DNA of 64,000 bases, taken from assembly GCA_900468285.1 (NCBI GenBank), contig UBTF01000011.1, positions 27,644 to 91,643 on the forward strand. Reading direction: 5' to 3'. This DNA comes from Hyphomicrobiales bacterium. Its GTDB lineage: Bacteria > Pseudomonadota > Alphaproteobacteria > Rhizobiales > Rhizobiaceae. Shown one piece after another: positions 53,683 through 63,079 of the stretch. The notes beneath the pieces were generated by a model. The model was not told the origin of the DNA and did no database searches. It saw nothing but the letters and a program-made list of their open reading frames with translations. A program made the position numbers and the translations under genes. Every line of letters starts with the position of its first letter. Positions within the stretch are counted from its first letter, which is position 1.

Positions 53683-54056
53683 CTGCTTAGCCCCCTAAAA
53701 ATGCCCTATCCCACATCAATATGAGACAATTCGAAAATAGCATTCATCCATAACTATCTTTAGCGATGCTCCCTTAATAAAGAATTTCTACGTGTAATCC
53801 TTTTCTGTTTTCCATTTTGAAGAAACGCCATCGACAACCAGCGTAAAGCCGCTTGAGATATGCTGTATTTTACTTTCATCAAAAATACAGAGAGACCGCT
53901 TTGGCCCTCAGCGATTGACTTTGCAGGCCCTAAGCCCTTATAAGCCCGCACGTTCGGGCATCTCACCGCTTGCGCTGAGGTCCGGACGTTAATCGAAACG
54001 CTCTTGTTCCATAAGGAACAAAGTCAAGAAGGGCCGCACCCCGCGGTATTAAATAA
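53683..54056 (+). promoter_or_regulatory. rpmH upstream region with sigma70 promoter and leader hairpin
   Basis: This 374-bp gap between the chemoreceptor and rpmH holds no gene. TTGACT (53915-53920) and TATAAG (53939-53944) with 18-bp spacing form a good promoter. A leader hairpin TTGTTCC/GGAACAA around ATAA (54004-54021) lies 36 bp before the rpmH ATG. The left part, toward the chemoreceptor, is AT-rich and shows nothing clear. Confidence 0.6.
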
Positions 54057-54194
54057 ATGTCGAAGCGTACTTTCCAGCCATCCAAGCTTGTTCGCAAGCG
54101 TCGTCATGGTTTCCGCGCGCGCATGGCTACTGCCGGCGGTCGCAAGGTTCTGGCTGCTCGCCGCGCACGCGGTCGCGCCCGTCTTTCGGCCTGA
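54057..54194 (+). CDS. rpmH: Ribosomal protein L34
   Basis: The 45-residue basic protein [20 protein letters not shown] continues [20 protein letters not shown] and ends ARLSA, the complete L34 sequence with one extra residue after Met compared with the common 44-residue form. It is followed after 30 bp by rnpA, the conserved order in bacteria. Confidence 0.97.
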   Translation: MSKRTFQPSKLVRKRRHGFRARMATAGGRKVLAARRARGRARLSA

Positions 54195-54224
54195 TTGGCC
54201 GTAGCCCGATGAAAGTCGTGGCAA

Positions 54225-54608
54225 ATGACGCATGAGAAGAAAATACCCGGTCGGTTGAAAAATCGACCGGAGTTTCTTGCTGTTCAGGCAGGGGAAAAGA
54301 GACGTGGCAGCAAATTTCTTCTGGAAGTGCTGGACCGTCGCCAACCCGAAACCGCGCCGCGCGTTGGTTTTACTGTCACGAAGCGGCAGGGAAATGCGGT
54401 CGAACGCAATCGTATGCGTCGCCGCTTGAGGGAAGCCGTCAGGCTTTCAGCCGGGTTTGCAATGAAGCCCGGGCATGACTATGTGATTGTCGCCCGAAGG
54501 GACGCATTGAACACCGAATTCGCCGTACTGGAACACTTGCTCATAGAGCGGATCGAGGGACGCGCGAAATCCGGACGCCCCCGGGAGACCCGCTCCAGGA
54601 AAGAATGA
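54225..54608 (+). CDS. rnpA: Ribonuclease P protein component
   Basis: The 127-residue protein binds RNase P RNA for tRNA 5' maturation. It has [20 protein letters not shown] and the RNR signature [19 protein letters not shown] (about 56-74). It lies between rpmH and yidC, overlapping the latter. The RNA subunit gene is not in the window as far as I can see. Confidence 0.96.
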   Translation: MTHEKKIPGRLKNRPEFLAVQAGEKRRGSKFLLEVLDRRQPETAPRVGFTVTKRQGNAVERNRMRRRLREAVRLSAGFAMKPGHDYVIVARRDALNTEFAVLEHLLIERIEGRAKSGRPRETRSRKE

Positions 54609-56425
54609 TGGAAAAAAACCGCAACTACTTTATCGCGATAGGCCTTTCGGTTGTCATCGTACTAGCCTGGCAGTTCCTTTACATGAACCCGCGCATCGAA
54701 CAGCAGCGCCGCGCCGAAGAGGCACGTCAGGCGCAGCAGGCGACGCAGCAGAGCCAGACGGCGCAGACGCCCGCACCTGGCGCAACATCACCCGGCTCGA
54801 CGGCACCCGCAGGCAGCCTTCCCGGCTCCACCAGCCAGCAGGCCGCGACCGTTTCGCGTGACGAAGCGCTTGGCAGGTCTCAGCGCGTCCAGATCGAAAC
54901 GAATGCGGTTGCAGGTTCCATCAACCTCAACGGTGCACGCCTCGACGATATTCGTCTCAAGGATTACCGCGAGACCGTGGATGACTCGAGCCCGATCATC
55001 ACCCTGTTCTCTCCTTCCGATACGAAGGATGGCTATTTTACCGAGCTTGGCTTCATTGCCGGTGATGCTGTGGGCACCGTTCCTGGCCCCTCCACCGTCT
55101 GGACCGCTCCTGAAGGCGCAAAGCTGACCGAGAAAACCCCGGTCACGCTGTCTTTCACCAACGAAAAGGGCATCGTTTTCAATCGTACCCTGGCGATTGA
55201 CGAACATTACATGATCTCGGTCACCGACAAGATCGAAAACCCCGGCCAGGAGCCGGTGTCGTTTTCGACCTATGGCCGCATCACCCGCAACAACAAGCCT
55301 GCAACCCCCGCCGTCTTCGTTATTCATGAAGGCTTCCTAGGCGTTGCCGGTACCGATGGAAGCTTGACGGAAGAGTCCTACAAGAACATCGAGGAAAAGC
55401 CTTTCTCGACACCGAAGGCAACCGGCGGATGGCTTGGCATTACCGACAAGTACTGGGCTGCCGCCATTGTGCCGCCGCAGACCCTTCCTGTCGAAGCCCG
55501 CTACTCCCACTTCACGGATGGCCAGCCACGGTATCAGGCCGATTATCGCGGCGACGCCGTTACCGTTGCGCCCGGCCAGTCGGTTGAGCTGAAGAACCTC
55601 GTCTTTGCCGGTGCAAAGGAAGTGCCGCTGGTTGACCGTTACGAGGCTGAGTACAGCATTCCAAAATTCGATCTCCTGATCGATTGGGGCTGGTTCTACT
55701 TCATCACCAAGCCGATGTTCAAACTGATGGATTTCTTCTTCCGTTACTTTGGCAACTTCGGTGTGGCCATCCTGCTGACCACAATCGTCGTCAAGCTGCT
55801 GTTCTTCCCGCTGGCCAGCAAGCAATATGCGTCCATGGCCAACATGAAGCGCGTTCAGCCGAAGATGGAAGAGCTGAAAGCCAAGCATGGCGATGACCGC
55901 ATGGCCATGCAGCAGGCAATGATGGCGCTCTACAAGGAAGAGAAGATCAATCCGGTGGCTGGCTGCTGGCCGATGCTGCTGCAGATTCCGGTCTTCTTCG
56001 CGCTCTACAAGGTCATCTACGTCACCATCGAAATGCGCCACGCGCCGTTCTTTGGCTGGATTCACGACCTGTCTGCGCCGGATCCAACGTCTCTGTTCAA
56101 TCTGTTCGGGCTTCTGCCCTATGACGTCCCGCACGCATTGATGATCGGCGTCTGGCCAATCATCATGGGCATCACCATGTTCATGCAGATGCGTATGAAC
56201 CCGACGCCTCCAGATCCGACACAGGCGCTGATCTTCACCTGGATGCCGCTCGTCTTCACCTTCATGCTGGCGTCCTTCCCCGCAGGTCTCGTGATCTACT
56301 GGGCATGGAACAACACGTTGTCCATCACGCAGCAGGCTCTCATCATGAAGCGCCACGGTGCCAAGATCGAGCTGTTTGACAACCTCAAGGGCTTGTTCAA
56401 GCGAAAGCCGGTGGAAACCAAATGA
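54608..56425 (+). CDS. yidC: Membrane protein insertase YidC
   Basis: The 605-residue Sec-associated insertase has an N-terminal helix (about 5-22), a Gln/Ala/Pro-rich linker, the large periplasmic beta domain (about 75-345) and the conserved five-helix core from about 360, with [20 protein letters not shown] and [23 protein letters not shown] 54608 suits the AGGAAAG site; ATG 54605 is one codon upstream and overlaps the rnpA stop. It overlaps engB by 4 bp. Confidence 0.97.
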   Translation: MEKNRNYFIAIGLSVVIVLAWQFLYMNPRIEQQRRAEEARQAQQATQQSQTAQTPAPGATSPGSTAPAGSLPGSTSQQAATVSRDEALGRSQRVQIETNAVAGSINLNGARLDDIRLKDYRETVDDSSPIITLFSPSDTKDGYFTELGFIAGDAVGTVPGPSTVWTAPEGAKLTEKTPVTLSFTNEKGIVFNRTLAIDEHYMISVTDKIENPGQEPVSFSTYGRITRNNKPATPAVFVIHEGFLGVAGTDGSLTEESYKNIEEKPFSTPKATGGWLGITDKYWAAAIVPPQTLPVEARYSHFTDGQPRYQADYRGDAVTVAPGQSVELKNLVFAGAKEVPLVDRYEAEYSIPKFDLLIDWGWFYFITKPMFKLMDFFFRYFGNFGVAILLTTIVVKLLFFPLASKQYASMANMKRVQPKMEELKAKHGDDRMAMQQAMMALYKEEKINPVAGCWPMLLQIPVFFALYKVIYVTIEMRHAPFFGWIHDLSAPDPTSLFNLFGLLPYDVPHALMIGVWPIIMGITMFMQMRMNPTPPDPTQALIFTWMPLVFTFMLASFPAGLVIYWAWNNTLSITQQALIMKRHGAKIELFDNLKGLFKRKPVETK

Positions 56426-57090
56426 CCAGCGATATCAAAGGCGGCGAACCGGCAACGGAAAAGCCGCTCTTCGGAAGGCCCTGGATCTTCATTCGCGGTG
56501 TTCCCGCCATGAAGTTCCTGCCGCCTGAAGGTCCGCCCGAGATCGCCTTTGCCGGACGCTCGAATGTCGGCAAGTCCTCGCTCATCAACGCGCTCGTCGG
56601 CCATCGCGGGCTGGCGCGCACGTCGAACACGCCGGGCCGTACCCAGGAGCTGAATTACTTCGTTCCCGAGGGCTACTCCGGCGAGGCTGGCGATCTCCCG
56701 CCGATGGCGCTTGTCGACATGCCGGGCTATGGTTACGCGCAGGCGCCCAAGGATCAGGTCGATGCCTGGACCAAGCTGGTATTCGATTATCTTCGCGGTC
56801 GCGCCACGCTCAAGCGCGTCTATGTGCTGATCGACTCCCGCCATGGCATCAAGAAGAATGACGAAGACGTCCTGTCGCTATTGGACAAGGCGGCCGTCTC
56901 CTACCAGATCATTTTGACCAAAACGGACAAGATCAAGGAAGCGGGCGTCCCGCGCCTCGTCAACGAGACGCTTGAGAAAATTCGCAAGCGTCCAGCTGCC
57001 TATCCCGAGGTTCTGGCGACGTCATCCGAAAAATCCGCAGGGCTCGATCTGGTGCGCGCGGAAATCTGCAAGACGGTAGGTATCAGCTGA
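56422..57090 (+). CDS. engB: Ribosome-biogenesis GTPase EngB (YihA/YsxC)
   Basis: The 222-residue GTPase has G1 GRSNVGKSS (about 48), G2/G3 region GRTQELNYF and VDMPGYGYA (about 99), and G4 TKTD (about 172). It assists large-subunit assembly. Its start overlaps the yidC stop (ATGA). In many rhizobia argB follows directly; here an anti-sigma-like gene on the other strand lies between. Confidence 0.96.
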   Translation: MTSDIKGGEPATEKPLFGRPWIFIRGVPAMKFLPPEGPPEIAFAGRSNVGKSSLINALVGHRGLARTSNTPGRTQELNYFVPEGYSGEAGDLPPMALVDMPGYGYAQAPKDQVDAWTKLVFDYLRGRATLKRVYVLIDSRHGIKKNDEDVLSLLDKAAVSYQIILTKTDKIKEAGVPRLVNETLEKIRKRPAAYPEVLATSSEKSAGLDLVRAEICKTVGIS

Positions 57091-57174
57091 TTGTTGCGAG
57101 GTGGCTCACGCCGCCTCGTTTTGCATCGGGCTTAAAGTCTGCCCTGCCCTGTCCCGGCCTTGCACATCCCGCTT

Positions 57175-57552
57175 TCAGTAAGCAGAAAAGAGCAGGACAG
57201 CTGCCCATAGCAGCGCCGCCGAAGTCGTCAGGCGCCAGAAGCGCACCGAATTCCATAAAGCCGAAACAATGGCGAACCGCCCGTAGATGCTGCGATGCAG
57301 CCGGTCATTGGATCGACGCAGGGCATGGTCCATGGATGCATCGACATAGGACGAAAATGTCCGTTGGTCGCTTCGGTTTCCATCAGCGAGGTTTTCCTGC
57401 CAGCGGCGAACCATGGCCGCGAACTGGCGATCGGTTTTCACCCGCTTGGCAAGTTCGGCGCTGGCATCGGGGCTCAACGCTCCGAGCACATATTCGCCCG
57501 CAAGCACCTCGTCTTTCAAACCGCTTCGCTTTTCCCGATCCGGCAAGGTCAT
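57175..57552 (-). CDS. Orphan anti-sigma-K-like protein without C-terminal domain
   Basis: The 125-residue protein has the RskA/anti-sigma N-terminal pattern ([20 protein letters not shown], about 18-37, then [13 protein letters not shown]) and one membrane helix at the very C-terminus ([20 protein letters not shown]). The usual extracytoplasmic RskA domain is absent, and no sigma gene is adjacent. It may be a truncated form or an intact minimal anti-sigma factor. It lies between engB and argB, convergent with engB and divergent from argB. Confidence 0.65.
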   Translation of the reverse strand: MTLPDREKRSGLKDEVLAGEYVLGALSPDASAELAKRVKTDRQFAAMVRRWQENLADGNRSDQRTFSSYVDASMDHALRRSNDRLHRSIYGRFAIVSALWNSVRFWRLTTSAALLWAAVLLFSAY

Positions 57553-57788
57553 TCGTCCCTAAACTCCTGGCATTGTGCGCCATCGCCTCCAAAACGATCT
57601 GCCAGCCCAACGGGACGACGCGCGCACTCCCGCAGACAAAGCTGGTCCGATTGCGCCCATATGTCAATCCGACAGGGCGGGTCTGCGCGATCACGTTTGA
57701 AATTTCTGCGCGTGATGGATCCCTAGCTTGTTTCATCTGTCAAAAACTTGGGTTAAAAGCGCGGCAATCAATGACGAGGTTATTTCCC

Positions 57789-58673
57789 ATGGCGACTTCC
57801 GAAAGCGAAATGCAGGCCCGGCTTCTGGCGCAAGCCCTGCCTTTCATGCAGAAATATGAAAACAAGACCATCGTCGTGAAATATGGCGGCCACGCCATGG
57901 GAGACAGCAGCCTCGGCAAGGCCTTTGCAGAAGATATCGCCCTGCTCAAGCAATCCGGTATCAACCCCATCGTCGTCCATGGCGGCGGGCCGCAGATCGG
58001 TGCCATGCTGGGCAAGATGGGCATCGAGTCCAAATTCGAAGGCGGTCTTCGTGTCACCGATGCCAAGACCGTCGAGATTGTCGAGATGGTTCTGGCCGGT
58101 TCGATCAACAAGGAGATCGTCGCCCTCATCAACCAGACGGGCGAATGGGCCATCGGCCTGTGCGGCAAGGACGGCAACATGGTCTTTGCCGAAAAGGCAA
58201 AGAAGACCGTCATCGATCCCGACAGCAATATCGAGCGCGTTCTCGATCTGGGCTTCGTCGGCGAAGTGGTAGAAGTCGACCGGACCCTGCTCGATCTGTT
58301 GGCCAAATCCGAAATGATCCCGGTCATCGCACCGGTCGCCCCCGGTCGTGACGGCGCGACCTACAACATCAATGCCGACACCTTTGCCGGTGCCATCGCC
58401 GGTGCGCTCCATGCCAGCCGCCTGCTGTTCCTGACCGATGTTGAGGGCGTTCTCGACAAGAACAAGGAACTGATCAAGGAATTGACGGTGTCGCAGGCCC
58501 GCGCCCTGATCAAGGACGGCACCATCTCCGGCGGCATGATCCCCAAGGTCGAGACCTGCATCGACGCCATCAAGGCGGGTGTTCAGGGCGTTGTCATCCT
58601 CAACGGCAAGACGCCGCATTCGGTTCTTCTGGAAATCTTCACCGAAGGCGCAGGCACGCTCATCGTTCCCTGA
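57789..58673 (+). CDS. argB: Acetylglutamate kinase
   Basis: The 294-residue enzyme phosphorylates N-acetyl-glutamate in arginine synthesis. It has [20 protein letters not shown] (about 24-43), [18 protein letters not shown] (about 58) and [20 protein letters not shown] (about 250). ATG 57789 fits homologues starting just before [19 protein letters not shown] 57771 is possible. The longer open frame upstream runs antisense to the anti-sigma-like gene and is not coding. Arginine feedback would need an N-terminal helix, which residues 1-22 can provide. Confidence 0.96.
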   Translation: MATSESEMQARLLAQALPFMQKYENKTIVVKYGGHAMGDSSLGKAFAEDIALLKQSGINPIVVHGGGPQIGAMLGKMGIESKFEGGLRVTDAKTVEIVEMVLAGSINKEIVALINQTGEWAIGLCGKDGNMVFAEKAKKTVIDPDSNIERVLDLGFVGEVVEVDRTLLDLLAKSEMIPVIAPVAPGRDGATYNINADTFAGAIAGALHASRLLFLTDVEGVLDKNKELIKELTVSQARALIKDGTISGGMIPKVETCIDAIKAGVQGVVILNGKTPHSVLLEIFTEGAGTLIVP

Positions 58674-58724
58674 TCGCTGAGGTCAGCCTGTTTTCTGCAC
58701 CCGGCCTTGCGCGTCCGGGTGCAC

Positions 58725-59627
58725 CTACCAGAACAACAACCCCAGAATGCCGCTGACAATCAGCAGACAGCCCGCCAGCTCCATGGGATTGGTCTTTTCG
58801 CGGAACAGAAACCATGACGCGATGAAGGTGAAGATCAACTCGATCTGCCCAAGCGCACGCACATAGGCCACCTGCTGCAGCGTCATGGCCGTGAACCAGC
58901 ATGCGGAACCCAGAATTCCCGCGATGCCCACCAGCGATGACGAGCGCCAGGTGACGAGCACCTGCACGATTTCCCGCTTGTCGTTCCACGCCATCCACAC
59001 CAGCATGAAGACGGTTTGAAAACTGGTGACACATGCCAGCGTAACCGCCGCCGACATGATGGGGCCCGTTCCATCAAGCGCCAGCGACGCGCTTCGATAG
59101 GCCACCGCCGATATGCCGAAGATGCCGCCGGATGCGATACCGATAAGGGCGGTGCGGCTGGTCATGGCGGCGACCATGTTGCGCCATGACAAGGGCATCC
59201 GCGCCATGGAGATCATCATCACACCGGCAACGCCGACCAATATCGCGATCACCGCGCCCGACGTGAGTCTTTCGCCGAGAAGGAGGAAGCCGAAGAGTGC
59301 GGCCTGAACCGGCTCTGTCTTCGAGTAGGCGGTACCGACCGCAAAATTGCGCAGCGAAAACAGGTGGACGAGCAGCATGGTCGCAAAAATCTGCGCCAGA
59401 CCGCCTACCACCGCCCAGATGAAGAAGGCGCCGCTGAAGTCGGGGAAGCCCTGCCCTGCGCCCAGATGCAGAAACAGCACGTAGAGAATGGCGATCGGAA
59501 ATCCGTAGCCGAAGCGTACGAAGCTTGCGCCACGCGTCCCGAGCGATCCCTGCAGATGTTTTTGCAAGGCAGATCGCAGATTCTGCATGAAGGCAGCGGC
59601 GATGGTGATGGGGATCCAGAGTTCCAT
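58725..59627 (-). CDS. EamA/DMT-family transporter
   Basis: The 300-residue inner-membrane protein has ten predicted helices in two EamA halves. It begins MELWIPITIAAAFMQNLRSA and has YSKTEPVQAALFGFLLLGER (about 89) and LGQIELIFTFIASWFLFREK (about 260), the two EamA repeats. Substrate, probably an amino acid or metabolite exported, is unknown. ATG 59633 two codons upstream is also possible. It is convergent with argB and divergent from the HAD gene. Confidence 0.87.
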   Translation of the reverse strand: MELWIPITIAAAFMQNLRSALQKHLQGSLGTRGASFVRFGYGFPIAILYVLFLHLGAGQGFPDFSGAFFIWAVVGGLAQIFATMLLVHLFSLRNFAVGTAYSKTEPVQAALFGFLLLGERLTSGAVIAILVGVAGVMMISMARMPLSWRNMVAAMTSRTALIGIASGGIFGISAVAYRSASLALDGTGPIMSAAVTLACVTSFQTVFMLVWMAWNDKREIVQVLVTWRSSSLVGIAGILGSACWFTAMTLQQVAYVRALGQIELIFTFIASWFLFREKTNPMELAGCLLIVSGILGLLFW

Positions 59628-59731
59628 GCCCATGGGGTACCATGCCGCGGCCCTGCCGCCCAAGGTCGGAAAAGGAGAAGACAGTCGCCTTTTCGATTTT
59701 CTTTACGCTGACAAAAGGGCATAACAGCAAC

Positions 59732-60451
59732 ATGAAAATGATACCGCAGACTGCACCGACGCCGGACGATTTCTCCCATGTAACAGAATGGGTCTTCGAT
59801 CTCGACAATACGCTTTACCCCCATGAGGTGAACCTGTTCTCGCAGATCGACAGGAACATGACCGCCTATGTTGCGGAACTCCTGCAGCTGGAACCGGACG
59901 AGGCGCGCGCCTTGCAGAAGCGCTATTATCACGAGCACGGAACCACGCTTCAGGGGCTGATGATCCATTACGGCATCGACCCCAATGCCTTTCTGGAGCG
60001 CGCCCACGCCATCGACTATTCGATGCTGTCGCCCAACCCGGAACTGGGAGAAGCGATCAAGGCCCTGCCCGGTCGCAAGTTCATTCTGACCAATGGCAGC
60101 GTGCCGCACGCGCAGGCCGCCGCCGGTGCTCTGGGTATTCTGGACCATTTCGAGGATATCTTCGACATCGTAGCGGCTGACTTCCTGCCCAAGCCAGCCA
60201 GCGCGACCTACGAGAAATTTGCGGCACTGGCCAAGCTGGATACGAAGCAGGCGGCCATGTTTGAAGACCTGCCCCGCAACCTCGCCGCACCGAAGGCGCT
60301 GGGCATGAAGACCGTGCTTCTGGTGCCGCGCAATCTCGAAGGCATCGTCATGGAAAGGTGGGAAATTCCTGCCGAGACGGACGAGCACATCGACTTCATC
60401 ACCGACGACCTCACGGCCTTCCTGCAGGGTGTGACCACGACCGCGAAGTGA
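59732..60451 (+). CDS. Pyrimidine 5'-nucleotidase-like HAD phosphatase
   Basis: The 239-residue HAD enzyme of the SDT1/PHM8 type has motif I WVFDLDNTLYPHEVNLF (Asp23 and Asp25), motif II FILTNGSVPH (about 112), motif III region PKPASATYEKF and motif IV MFEDLPRNLAAPKALG. Such enzymes dephosphorylate pyrimidine mononucleotides. The ATG at 59732 lacks a strong ribosome site; ATG 59738 is close. It diverges from the EamA transporter. Confidence 0.88.
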   Translation: MKMIPQTAPTPDDFSHVTEWVFDLDNTLYPHEVNLFSQIDRNMTAYVAELLQLEPDEARALQKRYYHEHGTTLQGLMIHYGIDPNAFLERAHAIDYSMLSPNPELGEAIKALPGRKFILTNGSVPHAQAAAGALGILDHFEDIFDIVAADFLPKPASATYEKFAALAKLDTKQAAMFEDLPRNLAAPKALGMKTVLLVPRNLEGIVMERWEIPAETDEHIDFITDDLTAFLQGVTTTAK

Positions 60452-60554
60452 TCGACGTTACCGATTTGTCATCCACATTACTGATCTTTAAGTGGTGGAA
60501 AGGCAGGCGGGCCGCTACCTTTTCAATCAGGGACATATTTGAAAGGTATCGACA

Positions 60555-61160
60555 ATGACGACACGAAAAATCGCCCTTACGGCTCTTGGCGCGGCCCTGT
60601 TGCTGGCTACCACAGCCCCGATGACGATGGCCGCCCCGCGCGGCGGTCCAGACCGGGATGGCCCGCACATGCGTCCCGAAGCGGCTTTCGTCTACCTGCT
60701 GAAGGTTGCCGACACCAACAAGGATGGCAAGATCACCAAGGAAGAGTTCGCGGCACGCCAGGACGCGCTGTTTACGGATATCAACCAGAGCAAGGACGGA
60801 TCCATTACGCCCAAGGAAATGCGCGATTATCGCCGGGCGAAAATGGAAGAGTTCCGCGCCGCCAACCCACGGCCAGAACGGGCGGATGCCAAGGGCCCTG
60901 AGGGCAAAGGTGGTCCTGAACACGCAGAACGCGACGGCAAACGCCATGAAGGCCGCAAGCACGAGGCCAGAATGGAAGGCGGAAAGGGTCGCCACGGCGG
61001 CAGGTTTGGCGGCATGTTCGCCATGGCCGACACCGACGGCAACGGCCAGATCAGCAAGGCTGAGTTCACCGCCGCCGGAGAAAAGATGTTCGCCCGGATG
61101 GACACGAACAAGGATGGCGCCATCAATATTGACGACATGCCTGCCCGTCCATTCCTGTAA
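60555..61160 (+). CDS. Secreted EF-hand protein
   Basis: The 201-residue periplasmic protein has a signal peptide (about 1-27, ending TMAAPR) and four EF-hand loops: DTNKDGKITKEE (about 54), DINQSKDGSITPKE (one-residue insertion), DTDGNGQISKAE (about 160) and DTNKDGAINIDD (about 183). A charged linker rich in Gly, Lys, His and Glu separates the two pairs. It would bind calcium in the periplasm; partner unknown. GGTATCGAC precedes the ATG weakly. A strong terminator follows. Confidence 0.9.
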   Translation: MTTRKIALTALGAALLLATTAPMTMAAPRGGPDRDGPHMRPEAAFVYLLKVADTNKDGKITKEEFAARQDALFTDINQSKDGSITPKEMRDYRRAKMEEFRAANPRPERADAKGPEGKGGPEHAERDGKRHEGRKHEARMEGGKGRHGGRFGGMFAMADTDGNGQISKAEFTAAGEKMFARMDTNKDGAINIDDMPARPFL

Positions 61161-61187
61161 TCGCATCTGAGCGATGACCAAAGCTGA

Positions 61188-61214
61188 AGCCCGCCCGCCA
61201 TGGCGGGCTTTTTT
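61188..61214 (+). terminator. Intrinsic terminator of the EF-hand gene
   Basis: AGCCCGCC (61188-61195) pairs with GGCGGGCT (61202-61209) around six bases and is followed by six T residues. Confidence 0.92.
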
Positions 61215-61351
61215 GGTGCGCAAACAGTATTTGCGAGCGCCATGCGACGGTGCTAGATTTGCACGATCCGGCAACGCATTACATCCTTGTGGTCCCAGTT
61301 ACCTAGCCGGACGCCCCGCACCGCATCTTCACATTTCGACAGGACCGTTCC

Positions 61352-61969
61352 GTGAGCATCGCCACACTTCTCGCCTATGCTGCCGCCCTTTTCATCGCAG
61401 CCGCCATTCCCGGCCCAGGCATGACGGCTATCGTCGCACGCGCGCTGGGATCCGGCTTTCGGGAAACTTTTTTCATGGGGCTCGGCCTCGTGCTGGGCGA
61501 CATGGTCTACCTCACGGCTGTCATCCTTGGCCTTGCCTTCGTGGCACAGACGTTTCAGGAAGCCTTCATGGTGCTTAAATTCGCCGGCGCCGCCTATCTT
61601 CTCTACATCGCCTGGAAACTGTGGACGGCAGGGCTTCTGCCGCAGGACCTGCAGGCCAGAAAAAGCACCAGCATGACCATGTCTTTCCTTTCCGGCCTGT
61701 TCATCACGCTCGGAAACCCCAAGACGATGCTGTTTTATGTGGCGCTGGTTCCCACGCTGATTGACATTCGCACAATCGGCACCACGCAATATGTAATGCT
61801 GCTGGCGGTGACATTTGCGGTGCTGATGGCGGTTCTGCTGCCCTACATTCTGCTGGCCTCCAAGGCCCGTCTGCTTCTGAAGCGCCCGTCGGCGCTGACC
61901 ATTCTCAACCGGACAGCGGCCGGAATTCTGGCGGCCACCGCAGCAATGATTGCGACGCGGACAAGCTGA
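61352..61969 (+). CDS. LysE/RhtB-family exporter
   Basis: The 205-residue inner-membrane exporter has six helices, with IPGPGMTAIVARALGSGFRE (about 19-38) and LGNPKTMLFYVALVPTLIDI (about 119-138) typical of LysE/RhtB amino-acid exporters. The GTG start at 61352 follows AGGACCGTTCC. Exported amino acid is unknown. It lies 142 bp before cysK on the same strand. Confidence 0.9.
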   Translation: MSIATLLAYAAALFIAAAIPGPGMTAIVARALGSGFRETFFMGLGLVLGDMVYLTAVILGLAFVAQTFQEAFMVLKFAGAAYLLYIAWKLWTAGLLPQDLQARKSTSMTMSFLSGLFITLGNPKTMLFYVALVPTLIDIRTIGTTQYVMLLAVTFAVLMAVLLPYILLASKARLLLKRPSALTILNRTAAGILAATAAMIATRTS

Positions 61970-62110
61970 GGTCATTCTTTCGGGGTTTGGCCCTGAAATG
62001 AGAACGACATACTCAGATGCCGGGAATTTACGCATGTCGATCCTCTGGCATCGGCGCGCCATTCCTCCTATTCTGCAAAAAACCTTGCATTTGCACCATG
62101 GGAGCACGTG

Positions 62111-63079
62111 ATGTCTGAAGCCAGAAAACCCGGACGCGGGCGGATTTATTCCTCGATCACCGAGACAATCGGCGACACGCCGCTGGTGCGCCTCGACAAG
62201 CTGGCGAAGGAGCATAACGTCAAGGCGACAATCCTGGCCAAGCTGGAATTCTTCAACCCGATTGCGTCTGTCAAGGACCGTATCGGCGTTGCCATGATCG
62301 AGGCTCTGGAAGCGCAGGGCAGGATAACGCCCGGCACCACAACGTTGGTTGAACCGACCTCCGGCAACACCGGCATCGCGCTTGCCTTTGCGGCTGCCGC
62401 CAAGGGCTACAAGCTGATCCTGACCATGCCTGAGACCATGTCGATCGAGCGTCGCAAGATGCTGGCACTTCTGGGTGCAGAGCTGGTGCTGACCGAGGGC
62501 CCGAAGGGCATGAAGGGCGCCATTGCCAAGGCGCATGAGCTGGCGGAAACCATTCCAAATGCCGTCATTCCGCAGCAGTTCGAGAACCCTGCCAACCCCG
62601 AAATTCACCGCAAGACAACGGCGGAGGAAATCTGGAACGACACGCAGGGCAATGTCGATATCTTCGTCTCAGGGATTGGCACCGGCGGCACGATTACCGG
62701 TACCGGCCAGGTGCTGAAGTCGCGCAAGCCTGACCTCAAGGTGGTGGCTGTCGAGCCCGCCGACAGCCCGGTTCTCTCCGGCGGCAATCCCGGCCCGCAC
62801 AAGATACAGGGCATCGGGGCAGGCTTTGCACCCGCCGTTCTGGACACGCAGATCTATGACGAAATCGTCGCTATTACCAATGACGAAGCGTTTGAAACCG
62901 CCCGCGAAGTTGCCCGGCTGGAAGGCGTTCCGGTCGGCATATCCTCAGGTGCTGCCCTATCGGCCGCACTCAAGGTTGGCGCGCGGGAAGAAAATGCCGG
63001 AAAGACTGTTGTCGTCATCATCCCGTCCTTTGCTGAACGCTATTTGTCCACAGCACTCTTCGAGGGTCTGGGTCTCTAA
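62111..63079 (+). CDS. cysK: Cysteine synthase A (O-acetylserine sulfhydrylase)
   Basis: The 322-residue PLP enzyme makes cysteine from O-acetylserine and sulfide. The PLP lysine is in [11 protein letters not shown] (about 55), the substrate loop is [11 protein letters not shown] (about 83), the phosphate-binding loop is [10 protein letters not shown] (about 192), and [15 protein letters not shown] is near the end. GGAG lies 6 bases before ATG 62111; the GTG at 62108 is less likely. It is probably monocistronic. Confidence 0.95.
   Translation: MSEARKPGRGRIYSSITETIGDTPLVRLDKLAKEHNVKATILAKLEFFNPIASVKDRIGVAMIEALEAQGRITPGTTTLVEPTSGNTGIALAFAAAAKGYKLILTMPETMSIERRKMLALLGAELVLTEGPKGMKGAIAKAHELAETIPNAVIPQQFENPANPEIHRKTTAEEIWNDTQGNVDIFVSGIGTGGTITGTGQVLKSRKPDLKVVAVEPADSPVLSGGNPGPHKIQGIGAGFAPAVLDTQIYDEIVAITNDEAFETAREVARLEGVPVGISSGAALSAALKVGAREENAGKTVVVIIPSFAERYLSTALFEGLGL

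Noticed and set aside
57336..57788. N-terminal extension of argB by about 150 residues
   Set aside because: ArgB is about 295 residues in relatives; the extension is antisense to the anti-sigma-like gene.
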